Positions 19,560-27,508 of a stretch of 42,739 nucleotides of DNA are shown piece after piece. The stretch lies in assembly GCA_937901475.1 (NCBI GenBank), contig CALGTL010000053.1, positions 1 through 42,739 of the forward strand, in the 5' to 3' direction. The position numbers and the translations under genes are program-made. The first letter of the stretch is position 1. Each line of letters begins with the position of its first letter. The notes below the pieces were generated by a model. That model did not search any database. It was not told the DNA's origin and worked only from the letters and a program-made list of their open reading frames with translations. The DNA comes from an uncultured Dehalococcoidia bacterium (GTDB lineage: Bacteria > Chloroflexota > Dehalococcoidia > Lucifugimonadales > Australimonadaceae).

Positions 19560-20666
19560 CTAGACCTTCGCTGGCTCGTAACCCAGCTTAGGCAATGCGT
19601 CCTTAAGGGCATCAAAAACGTTGTCGATGTCCGCTTTAGACACGTAACCCATATGGCCGATGCGGAACACGCGGCCGGCGAGCAAGCCCCGTCCCTCAGC
19701 AGCGATGATGTCGTAGTCGTCGCGCAGCGAAGTGAGCAGCGCTTCATCAGTGATTCCTTCGGGCACGAAGCAAGCCGTCACCGTATTGGATGCATGCTTG
19801 TCGTCCTTGGCCACCAGTTCAAGGCCCATGGCAGACAGTCCTTTGCGTGTGTAGCTAGCGATCTCCTCGTGGAACGCATACACCTCTTCCATGTCTCCTC
19901 GTGCGAGCATTTTCTGAACCGCGAAGTCAAGGCCGAAAAGCAAAGAGACTGCCGGGGTCCAAGGTGTTTGTCCTTTACCATGGGCATTCTTTGCTTCAGT
20001 GATGTCGAAATAGAACTTTGGCATCGTCGAAGTCTTCGACGCTTCCCACGCACGGGCGCTGAATGAAATCATAGAAAGCCCTGGCGGGCACATCCAGCCC
20101 TTCTGTGAGCCAGCGACTACTACATCCAAATCCCACTCATCAACGAGCAAGCGTATGGAACCGAGAGAGGAGATTGCATCGACCAGCAAAAGCTTGTCGA
20201 ACTCACCTTTTACGATACCTGCAATGGTTTGAATATCGTTCGTGATACCAGTCGAGGTTTCGTTGTGCGTAATCAAGACTGCAGTGATTGCCGGGTCGTC
20301 CTTCAGCGCGGTGCGGATTGCCTCAGGGTCGGCTGCCTCACCGTCAGGGAATTTGAGTTCATTGACGGAAGCACCGTATGCCCTCGCAATTTTGGAGAAT
20401 CGGTCACCAAAATTCCCCACGGTAACAGCAAGCACTCGCTGCCCAGGAGAAAGGGTGTTGACCACCGCCGCCTCCATCGCGCCGGTGCCAGAGGATGTAA
20501 GAACGAACACGTCATTCTTGGTCTCGAACGCCCTCTTCAGATTCTCACCGACTCGTGTGATGAGCTCAGCGAACTCAACACCACGGTGATCGATCATCTG
20601 TTTACTCATTGCCTCGTAAACATCATCAGGCACGGGCGTCGGGCCGGGAAGGCGCAGGTTCGCCAT
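19560..20666 (-). CDS. Class V aminotransferase (alanine/serine-glyoxylate aminotransferase-like)
   Basis: MANLRLPGPTPVPDDVYEAMSKQMIDHRG, VLTSSGTGAMEAAVVN, LLVDAISSLG, VVAGSQKGWMCPPGLSMISFS (PLP Lys region). Confidence 0.93.
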   Translation of the reverse strand: MANLRLPGPTPVPDDVYEAMSKQMIDHRGVEFAELITRVGENLKRAFETKNDVFVLTSSGTGAMEAAVVNTLSPGQRVLAVTVGNFGDRFSKIARAYGASVNELKFPDGEAADPEAIRTALKDDPAITAVLITHNETSTGITNDIQTIAGIVKGEFDKLLLVDAISSLGSIRLLVDEWDLDVVVAGSQKGWMCPPGLSMISFSARAWEASKTSTMPKFYFDITEAKNAHGKGQTPWTPAVSLLFGLDFAVQKMLARGDMEEVYAFHEEIASYTRKGLSAMGLELVAKDDKHASNTVTACFVPEGITDEALLTSLRDDYDIIAAEGRGLLAGRVFRIGHMGYVSKADIDNVFDALKDALPKLGYEPAKV

Positions 20667-20736
20667 CAGTTCCTCCTACTAAGTCGTCGAAAAGGCCGAA
20701 AGGCTGGACAGGGCAGATGTCAGATTGACCAAGTCA

Positions 20737-20766
20737 ATTATAGGGTCTGACAGGGGCCTGGTTCAA
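20737..20766 (-). promoter_or_regulatory. Candidate sigma70-type promoter for the aminotransferase/serA genes
   Basis: On the minus strand TTGAAC - 18 nt - TATAAT (plus strand gttcaa 20761-20766, attata 20737-20742). Confidence 0.55.
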
Positions 20767-20840
20767 CCGGCAACATCGAGTCTGTGAGTCAATTCACAAG
20801 CCTTACGTCAGGCTCCGTTGAAGCTCACATGGCTTTTGAC

Positions 20841-21353
20841 TCACTCTAAATTGCCCTCAGCTTTGTAGTTGAGCGCCAATTTGATGTACTCATCGGCATT
20901 GATAGTAACTAGCTCGTAATGCTTTTTCAGCATAGGCCCGATGACCTTCCCGGGAACACCGGCGAAGATGCTGTTATCTGGAACCTCACGCCCCTCTATT
21001 AGCACGGATCCAGCAGCGACGATGCACCACTCACCCACACGCGATTGGTCATTCATCGTGCTGTTATTACCAAGCAAGCAATGATCACCCACTGAGCGAG
21101 CGTGGCAGACTACCGAATGCCCAATCGTCACGAAACCACCGATATCCATGTTCCCATCAGCGTGACAGACGGTCCCATCCTGAATGTTCGTGCCCTTCCC
21201 GATGGTCATCTTCCCGCGATCTGAGCGCAGCACAACGCCAGGCCAAATAGACGCGTTGGGCCCAATCTCAATATCGCCTATCAAGTAAGCCGCTTCGCTC
21301 ACAAATGCTGTCGGGTCGATCTTAGGGGCCTTGCCATTGAGGCTGCGAATCAT
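20841..21353 (-). CDS. Gamma-class carbonic anhydrase-like / PaaY-like hexapeptide-repeat protein
   Basis: IGPNASIWPGVVLRSDRGKMTIGKGTNIQDGTVCHAD...IGHSVVCHA...GNNSTMND; three His metal-ligand positions retained. ATG at 21353 (MIRSLNGKAP) preferred over the long upstream extension, which overlaps the divergent mutase gene. Confidence 0.9.
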   Translation of the reverse strand: MIRSLNGKAPKIDPTAFVSEAAYLIGDIEIGPNASIWPGVVLRSDRGKMTIGKGTNIQDGTVCHADGNMDIGGFVTIGHSVVCHARSVGDHCLLGNNSTMNDQSRVGEWCIVAAGSVLIEGREVPDNSIFAGVPGKVIGPMLKKHYELVTINADEYIKLALNYKAEGNLE

Positions 21354-21517
21354 GTTAGTCCTTGCCGAGGCAGAGCCAAGCCCTCGCATGCATTGATTAG
21401 GTTCCTCGCCGCACCGAATCCTTGAATGTCTGGCGGGCGTTTCTCTATGATACCTTCGTTCCTGGCCCACTTTCCCCGTAACCCCGTCAACCGTGCGGCA
21501 ACAGCATGGCCAGTTGA

Positions 21518-23233
21518 ATGGAGACACAGATGCCCCTTTACGATAAAGATGCCCTCGATTCCGCACGGGCGAACCACGCGAGTGGGGGGCACGATGAGTT
21601 GAGCACCGTCGCCAATAAGATGACAGAACCACTCGACCAATTCCAAACCATCTCAGGCATACCTGTTGAGGGCGTTTACACTCCACAGGACAATTCTGCG
21701 CTCAACTACGACAAAGACTTGGGCAATCCTGGGCAATTTCCATTCACCCGTGGCGTCTACCCCACCATGTACCGTGGGAGGCAGTGGAGCCGAAGACAGA
21801 TAGCAGGGTTTGGAACAGCTACTTCGACGAACGAACGTTTCAAATTCCTTATGGCCAACGGCCAGACAGGTTTAAGCACCGACTTCGACCACCCTACCCT
21901 CACCGGCTATGACTCGCTACACCCGTTATCTGAAGGGGAAGTCGGTCGCCTAGGTGTTGCCATCGACACGCTCCCTGATATGGCAGAGCTATTCAATGGC
22001 ATTCCCTTAGATGGGGTAAGCATCTCGCTCACCATTAACCACCCTGCGATTGTTCTACTTTCATTCTTGCTTGAGCATGCGAAAGATCAAGGAGTCTCCT
22101 GGGATCGGCTGCGAGGGACGGTTCAGAACGATTCATTGAAAGAGTTCCACGGTCAGAAAACCTTCGCCGTGCCTCCGCGCGGTGGATTCCGGATGACGAT
22201 GGATCTGGTGGAGTACTGCACCAAGCACGTTCCTGCCTGGAACACCATCTCCATCTCGGGGTACCACACTCGTGAAGCGGGGTCAGATGCCGTCCAAGAA
22301 CTGGCTTTCACTCTAGCCCAAGGCATGGCATATATTGAAGGTGGCCAAAGACGAGGTATGAGCGTAGATACCTTTGCCCCGCGCCTTTCATTCTTCTTCG
22401 GCGTCCATATGGATTTTTTCGAAGAGATTGCCAAACTGAGGGCAGCCCGACGGCTATGGGCGCGGATTGTCAAAGAGCGCTACGGCGCGACCAACCCTCG
22501 AGCGATGCTCTGTAGATTCCATAGCCAAACCCTAGGCTCAACGCTGGTTCGCAATGGAATGCTCAACAACATCGTCCGCGGGACATCTCAGGCCCTCGCA
22601 GCCGTACTCGGCGGCACCCAGTCACTCCACGTTAGTGGCTATGATGAAGCCCACGACATCCCATCAGAAGAAGCAATGCGAATGTCCCTCACCACGCAGA
22701 GGATTCTCGGTTCTGAAACTGGAGTTCCTGACACTGCTGATCCATTGGGTGGGTCTTTCTTCATCGAGAACCTCACCAACGAGATTGAAGAGCGAGCAAT
22801 GGCTCACATCAAGAAAATCGACAACATGGGCAATGGCAGCATGCTTGACGGAATGTTCGCCGCCATCGAATCCGGTTACATCGAAAAGGAAATATCCGAC
22901 GCTTCCTACAATTACCAGAAGCGTATCGAGAACAAGGACTATGTTGTCCTTGGACTCAACGAGCCCATCCCGGACGCAACACTTCCGCCAAAGCTCTACG
23001 AGCACGACGACCTTGAAGAGGAGCGCCAGAAAGAGCGCCTCGCCAATGTCGTTCGGAGACGCGACCCACAAATCACAGCTGGCGCACTCGACGCGCTCCG
23101 GGAAGGAACGGCGGGAGACGCTAACCTGATGCCGCTGGTGCTTGATGCCGCGAGGTCACACGCAACTGAAGGAGAAATTATGGGAGTGTTTCGTGAGATC
23201 TTCGGTGAGCATCAGGACCCAGGTATATTCTAG
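21518..23233 (+). CDS. B12-dependent acyl-CoA mutase large subunit; probable 2-hydroxyisobutyryl-CoA mutase type (HcmA-like)
   Basis: TRGVYPTMYRGRQWSRRQIAGFGTATSTNERF...GQTGLSTDFDHPTLTGYDS...TISISGYHTREAG...APRLSFFF...LGGTQSLHVSGYDEA; Ile replaces the MCM active-site Tyr, and Asp sits in GLSTDFD. Confidence 0.9.
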   Translation: METQMPLYDKDALDSARANHASGGHDELSTVANKMTEPLDQFQTISGIPVEGVYTPQDNSALNYDKDLGNPGQFPFTRGVYPTMYRGRQWSRRQIAGFGTATSTNERFKFLMANGQTGLSTDFDHPTLTGYDSLHPLSEGEVGRLGVAIDTLPDMAELFNGIPLDGVSISLTINHPAIVLLSFLLEHAKDQGVSWDRLRGTVQNDSLKEFHGQKTFAVPPRGGFRMTMDLVEYCTKHVPAWNTISISGYHTREAGSDAVQELAFTLAQGMAYIEGGQRRGMSVDTFAPRLSFFFGVHMDFFEEIAKLRAARRLWARIVKERYGATNPRAMLCRFHSQTLGSTLVRNGMLNNIVRGTSQALAAVLGGTQSLHVSGYDEAHDIPSEEAMRMSLTTQRILGSETGVPDTADPLGGSFFIENLTNEIEERAMAHIKKIDNMGNGSMLDGMFAAIESGYIEKEISDASYNYQKRIENKDYVVLGLNEPIPDATLPPKLYEHDDLEEERQKERLANVVRRRDPQITAGALDALREGTAGDANLMPLVLDAARSHATEGEIMGVFREIFGEHQDPGIF

Positions 23234-23292
23234 GCCGTCGAGTTTTTACGGAAAGTCCAAAAGCCGTAAACCAAGAGAGTTAGGAGTCAACA

Positions 23293-23703
23293 GTGGACGA
23301 CCCACGCCCCATAAAAGTACTGTTAGCTAAGCTAGGCCTAGACGGCCACGATCGCGGTGTCAAGGTTGTCGCCAGAGCCCTCCAGGATGCGGGCATGGAA
23401 GTCGTCTACATGGGCATGCGGGTAACGCCAGAGACCGTGGCCAGCCGTGCTGAGGAAGAAGCAGCCGATGTCATCGGAATCAGCCTCCTCTCTGGTGCTC
23501 ACAAGAAGCTCATGCAAGCCATGATTAAATCAGTAGAAGAGCGTGAGATACGAGATGAAGTACTCATCCTCGTTGGTGGCACCATCCCCGAAGGCGATGA
23601 AGAAGAGCTCGCCGCCATAGGAGTAGATGGAGTGTTTCCCGTAGGGTCCAGCCTTTCAGACATAGAGCATTTCATCCGCGAACACCGCAAGCCGAGGGCC
23701 TAG
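23293..23703 (+). CDS. B12-binding small subunit of acyl-CoA mutase (HcmB-like)
   Basis: 136 aa: KVLLAKLGLDGHDRGVKVVARALQDAGMEVVYMGMRVTPE (DxHxxG cobalamin motif), ISLLSGAHKKL, VGGTIPEGD. Confidence 0.93.
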   Translation: MDDPRPIKVLLAKLGLDGHDRGVKVVARALQDAGMEVVYMGMRVTPETVASRAEEEAADVIGISLLSGAHKKLMQAMIKSVEEREIRDEVLILVGGTIPEGDEEELAAIGVDGVFPVGSSLSDIEHFIREHRKPRA

Positions 23704-23705
23704 CC

Positions 23706-25085
23706 ATGGCCACTTGGCCACCGAAGTACGACGACACTTACTTACCCTCTAATGACGAAGAGTATTGGTTCCCCGAGCTAGAAACCGAATCGCCCGAAAA
23801 GCGCATTGCCCGGGTTCTCGAAAAGCTCCAGGGCCAGCTGTCCTGGGCATACAAGCGCTCCCCGTTCTACAAGCGCATTTGGGATGAAGCAGGTATTTCC
23901 CCTAGAAATATCAAAACTCTTGATGATTTCCATCTCATCCCGATCATCACTAAAGAAGACCTTCGCGAGGACCTAGTCGCAAACCCGCCATTCGGGAGCA
24001 ACATCTGCGACGACTGGTCGGACATTGAGCGTATCCATGGGTCTAGCGGAACCACAGGCATACCCACAGTGTTGACCATTAGTCGAGATGATTGGCAACG
24101 CATTGGCAACGCCCATGCTCGAGTGATGTGGGCTGCAGGCATCAGGCCTACCGATATGATATTCATGGCATCACCCTTCTCGCTCTACATGGGAAGTTGG
24201 GGAGCGCTCGTCGGATCAGAGCGCATCCGTGCCCGCTGCTTCCCCTTCGGTGCAGGAAGTCCAGGCCAAACCAAGATGGCTGTCCGCTGGATACAAGCCA
24301 CAAGCCCAACCGTCTTCTATGGCACTCCTTCCTTCGCTCTGTACCTCGCGGAGACCGCCCAAGAGCAAGGTATTGACCCTAAGACCTTCGGGTTCCGCAC
24401 TCTCTTCTTCTCGGGTGAGCCCGGTGCCTCCATTCCATCGACGCGCGACACGCTACAAGCCACCTTCGGCGCATCTATCGTCGACATGGGCTCGACCGGC
24501 GAGATGTCCCCATGGATGACCAACGGAGGATGCGCTCACAGTCCAGGAATGCACCTCTGGCAGGACATAGTCTTCACCGAGCTTGTCGATCCTCTGACGA
24601 AAGCAGTTGTTCCCTACGGATCGGAGGGCGTTCCTGTCTACACGCACTTGGAGCGCACCTCGCAGCCACTCATACGATTCTGGTCAGGCGATATTTCACG
24701 CTGGACGGACGAGCCATGTAAGTGCGGTCGCACGTACCCCCGGTTGCCCATGGGTATCTACGGCCGCGTGGACGATATGGTCACCGTCCGTGGTGAGAAT
24801 GTTTACCCCAGCGCAGTGGAGAACGTCGTTCGTGGAATGCCAGAACTCACGGGCGAGTTCCGAATGATCATCACTCGTCAGCGGGTCATGGATGAATTGA
24901 CCGTCCTTGCCGAGTATGCAGGCGGACAGGGCGCATCGCTAGATGACATCAAATCACGCCTCGAAGCGACCCTTGCTGCCACGTTAGGTATCCGTGCCAT
25001 CGTAGATCTAAAACACCCTGGTGAGCTTGAGCGAACCCAGTTCAAGGCAAAGCGAGTGATAGACGAACGCGACATACTGGCCTAG
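23706..25085 (+). CDS. PaaK-like acyl-CoA ligase (AMP-forming)
   Basis: IHGSSGTTGIPTVLTISRDDWQRIG, SGEPGASIPSTRDTLQ, GRVDDMVTVRGENVYPSAVE; starts 2 nt after the hcmB-like stop. Confidence 0.92.
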   Translation: MATWPPKYDDTYLPSNDEEYWFPELETESPEKRIARVLEKLQGQLSWAYKRSPFYKRIWDEAGISPRNIKTLDDFHLIPIITKEDLREDLVANPPFGSNICDDWSDIERIHGSSGTTGIPTVLTISRDDWQRIGNAHARVMWAAGIRPTDMIFMASPFSLYMGSWGALVGSERIRARCFPFGAGSPGQTKMAVRWIQATSPTVFYGTPSFALYLAETAQEQGIDPKTFGFRTLFFSGEPGASIPSTRDTLQATFGASIVDMGSTGEMSPWMTNGGCAHSPGMHLWQDIVFTELVDPLTKAVVPYGSEGVPVYTHLERTSQPLIRFWSGDISRWTDEPCKCGRTYPRLPMGIYGRVDDMVTVRGENVYPSAVENVVRGMPELTGEFRMIITRQRVMDELTVLAEYAGGQGASLDDIKSRLEATLAATLGIRAIVDLKHPGELERTQFKAKRVIDERDILA

Positions 25086-25336
25086 TCGAGCTTAGCGGTA
25101 ACTCCCAGCTTAATTAGAGATAAAGGAAGGTCGCCGTATATCACCTCGTAGAAATCAAAATGCCGCTGAGGGTCAGCAGTATTGCGACAGCTAGAATCAA
25201 CAATCGCACAATCGAATGACTCGTTCTTGACGGGGAAGCCCAGTGCATCACCAGCAAATATCGCTACGCTCAACGCACCCGAAGCGTGGCGATGCTGCCG
25301 CTTTCGCGGCTCGCTTCTGCCAAGGCTAATCGTCAT
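25082..25336 (-). pseudogene. Possible remnant of a SAM-dependent methyltransferase
   Basis: 84-aa ORF contains GALSVAIFAGDALGFPVKNESFDCAIVDSS, resembling methyltransferase motifs but with the intervening segment and N-terminus missing. Confidence 0.35.
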
Positions 25337-25384
25337 CCAGGGTGAATGATCATTTTTTAGCAGTCATAGCGAGGAGCGATTGCA

Positions 25385-25493
25385 GCGAAGATTACAATCG
25401 CCTGAGGAGCCTTCGGGGAGCAGGATTGCTCCTTGGCGCAGAATACCCATTGCTTCGCAGGGTCGAGAGGTCCCTGTGGTAAACTTTTCCCTG
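25385..25493 (+). promoter_or_regulatory. Candidate structured leader RNA upstream of trpS
   Basis: GCGAAG(25385-25390)/CTTCGC(25453-25458) encloses GGAGCA-GGAT-TGCTCC (25417-25432); CAGGG (25458-25462) can pair with either CCCTG 25472-25476 or 25489-25493. Confidence 0.3.
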
Positions 25494-25570
25494 CTGTGGC
25501 CTGTGTTCAAACGAGGTCACGCAGCTCATAACGACCATGCGCAACGCTTGAATCGCGAGGTTCGATATCC

Positions 25571-26569
25571 ATGACTGAAGGCCGCATTTTCTCTGGCATG
25601 CGCCCGTCGGGGCGGCTGCATCTAGGCAACTACTTCGGAGCGCTTTCCAACTGGGTAGCGCTCCAGAGTCAATTCGCTCAATGCTTCTTCGCAGTCGCGG
25701 ACGTCCACGCCCTGACAACTCTGCAAGGCACGGACCAAGTCGCAGAGATCAAGCCCAACACCCATGAGATGGTCCTCGACTGGCTGGCGGCGGGCATGGA
25801 CCCTGAGCACAGTGTTCTCTTCGTGCAGTCTCAGGTACCTGAAGTCCTAGTTCTAAATTCCTTGCTGAGTATGAGCACCCCGCTAGGCTGGCTCATGCGC
25901 GTTCCCACGTTCAAAGAAAAAGTGCGCCAGATGGGTGCTGATGAGGAACACATTCCCTATGGCCTCGTTGGCTACCCCGTACTGCAGACGGCAGATGTCA
26001 TCCTCTACAAGGCTGACAGGGTCCCGGTTGGGAAGGATCAAGTCCCTCACATCGAAATCATGCGCGAGATAGCGAGGCGCTTCAATCACCTCTACGGTGA
26101 AACTTTCCCTGAGCCACAAGCGATGCTCACCGAAACGCCCTTGATTGCAGGCACTGACGGTGCAGCCAAGATGAGCAAGAGCCTGGACAATCAGATTGAG
26201 CTCGCAGCAGGCCCTGAGGAAACCAACAAGCGCATCAAGCGTATGGTGACCGACCCGCAACGCCAACGTAAGACTGACCCAGGCAGGCCTGAGGTCTGCA
26301 ACGTGTATGCGCTGCACAAGATATTCAATCCAGACAAGCTTGACGATATTTACCACGGCTGTGTCACAGCAGGAATCGGCTGCGTAGACGACAAGCAAAC
26401 ACTCGCAGATGGCATCAACACTTATCTCTCGGAATTCCGAGAGAGACGCCTGGAGTTCGCTGCGAAGCCTAGTTACGTCGACGAAGTCCTCGCCGACGGT
26501 GCGGCGCGAGCGGGTGCAGTCGCCCGCGAAACCATCCGCGAGGTTTACGACAAGATGGGGTTGTCCTAG
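25571..26569 (+). CDS. trpS: Tryptophanyl-tRNA synthetase
   Basis: FSGMRPSGRLHLGNYFGALSNWV, GYPVLQTADVILYKADRVPVGKDQVPHIE, KMSKSLDN. Confidence 0.97.
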   Translation: MTEGRIFSGMRPSGRLHLGNYFGALSNWVALQSQFAQCFFAVADVHALTTLQGTDQVAEIKPNTHEMVLDWLAAGMDPEHSVLFVQSQVPEVLVLNSLLSMSTPLGWLMRVPTFKEKVRQMGADEEHIPYGLVGYPVLQTADVILYKADRVPVGKDQVPHIEIMREIARRFNHLYGETFPEPQAMLTETPLIAGTDGAAKMSKSLDNQIELAAGPEETNKRIKRMVTDPQRQRKTDPGRPEVCNVYALHKIFNPDKLDDIYHGCVTAGIGCVDDKQTLADGINTYLSEFRERRLEFAAKPSYVDEVLADGAARAGAVARETIREVYDKMGLS

Positions 26570-26571
26570 CA

Positions 26572-27423
26572 ATGGTCCCGACGACGCTACCTATCTCAGC
26601 CAATGGCCAAGGTGCGTTCGAGGTAGCCGAGCAGGCCGTACGAGCATCGGGCGTAGAAATCATGGCCCATCTCTCTCATATGTCGCTGCCCGTAGCGCAA
26701 CGCACTGTTCGCGTCTCCAACAAAGGCGGTTGGAACAACATCGTCACCGACGTTGATCAAGCCGCAGAAGAAGCAATTCTTTCCATCCTTGGGGGCGCTT
26801 TCCCCGACGACGCCATCCTCGCCGAGGAATCCGGATCCCGGGGTGGCACAAGTGGGTATTCCTGGTGCATAGACCCATTGGATGGCACACGTAATTTCGC
26901 GTCTGGTATCCCTCATGTCTGCGTCAATCTTGCACTCTCTTACGGCGACCGCATTGTGCTGGGCATCACCTATGACCCTGTGCGCGACGAAATGTTCCAC
27001 GCAATCGAAGGCGGTGGCGCCTTCCTTAACGGTCAGTCCATCTGCGTCTCCGAAGAAACGGAGATGCGAGAGTGCATAGTGGGCACCGACATGGGCTACA
27101 AAGGCGATGAGGGCAAGATGCTCCTAAGTATGCTTGCGGACCTCTGGCCTGGGGTACAGTCCGTCCGAATGATGGGGTCCGCAGCATTAGGGGTGGCCTA
27201 CGCCGCGGCTGGTCGGTTCGAGATGTACGTCCATCATTACGTCCAACCGTGGGACATTGCAGCTGGCCTGCTCCTCGTTCGCGAAGCTGGTGGAATCGCC
27301 ACCAACCTTCAAGGAGGGTTCGGGGACCCACACAGCGGGTGCATCGTAGCTGCGTCATCAGCAGTACACGAGCGGTTCATGCGGGCGACCGAAGGCAGCG
27401 AGTGGCGATCGGCCCAGCCCTAA
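26572..27423 (+). CDS. Inositol monophosphatase family protein
   Basis: DAILAEESGSRGG, WCIDPLDGTRNFASGIPHVCVNLAL, WDIAAGLLLVREAGG. Confidence 0.93.
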   Translation: MVPTTLPISANGQGAFEVAEQAVRASGVEIMAHLSHMSLPVAQRTVRVSNKGGWNNIVTDVDQAAEEAILSILGGAFPDDAILAEESGSRGGTSGYSWCIDPLDGTRNFASGIPHVCVNLALSYGDRIVLGITYDPVRDEMFHAIEGGGAFLNGQSICVSEETEMRECIVGTDMGYKGDEGKMLLSMLADLWPGVQSVRMMGSAALGVAYAAAGRFEMYVHHYVQPWDIAAGLLLVREAGGIATNLQGGFGDPHSGCIVAASSAVHERFMRATEGSEWRSAQP

Positions 27424-27508
27424 CAGCACCGGTCGTAATCCGCAATCTAATCCACTCCGATTAGCAGCATCTCTCTCCTTAGAATGCGGGAAGTAAGGAG
27501 CAATTCCT

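Noticed and set aside
21354-21686. N-terminal extension of the gamma-CA ORF (281 aa version)
   Set aside because: The extension overlaps the divergent mutase gene and lacks family similarity; MIRSLNGKAP at 21353 is a natural start.
25440-25495. T-box riboswitch upstream of trpS
   Set aside because: AGGG...CCCT pairing exists, but the conserved T-box TGGNACCGCG core and a convincing specifier loop are absent; kept only as a low-confidence leader structure.
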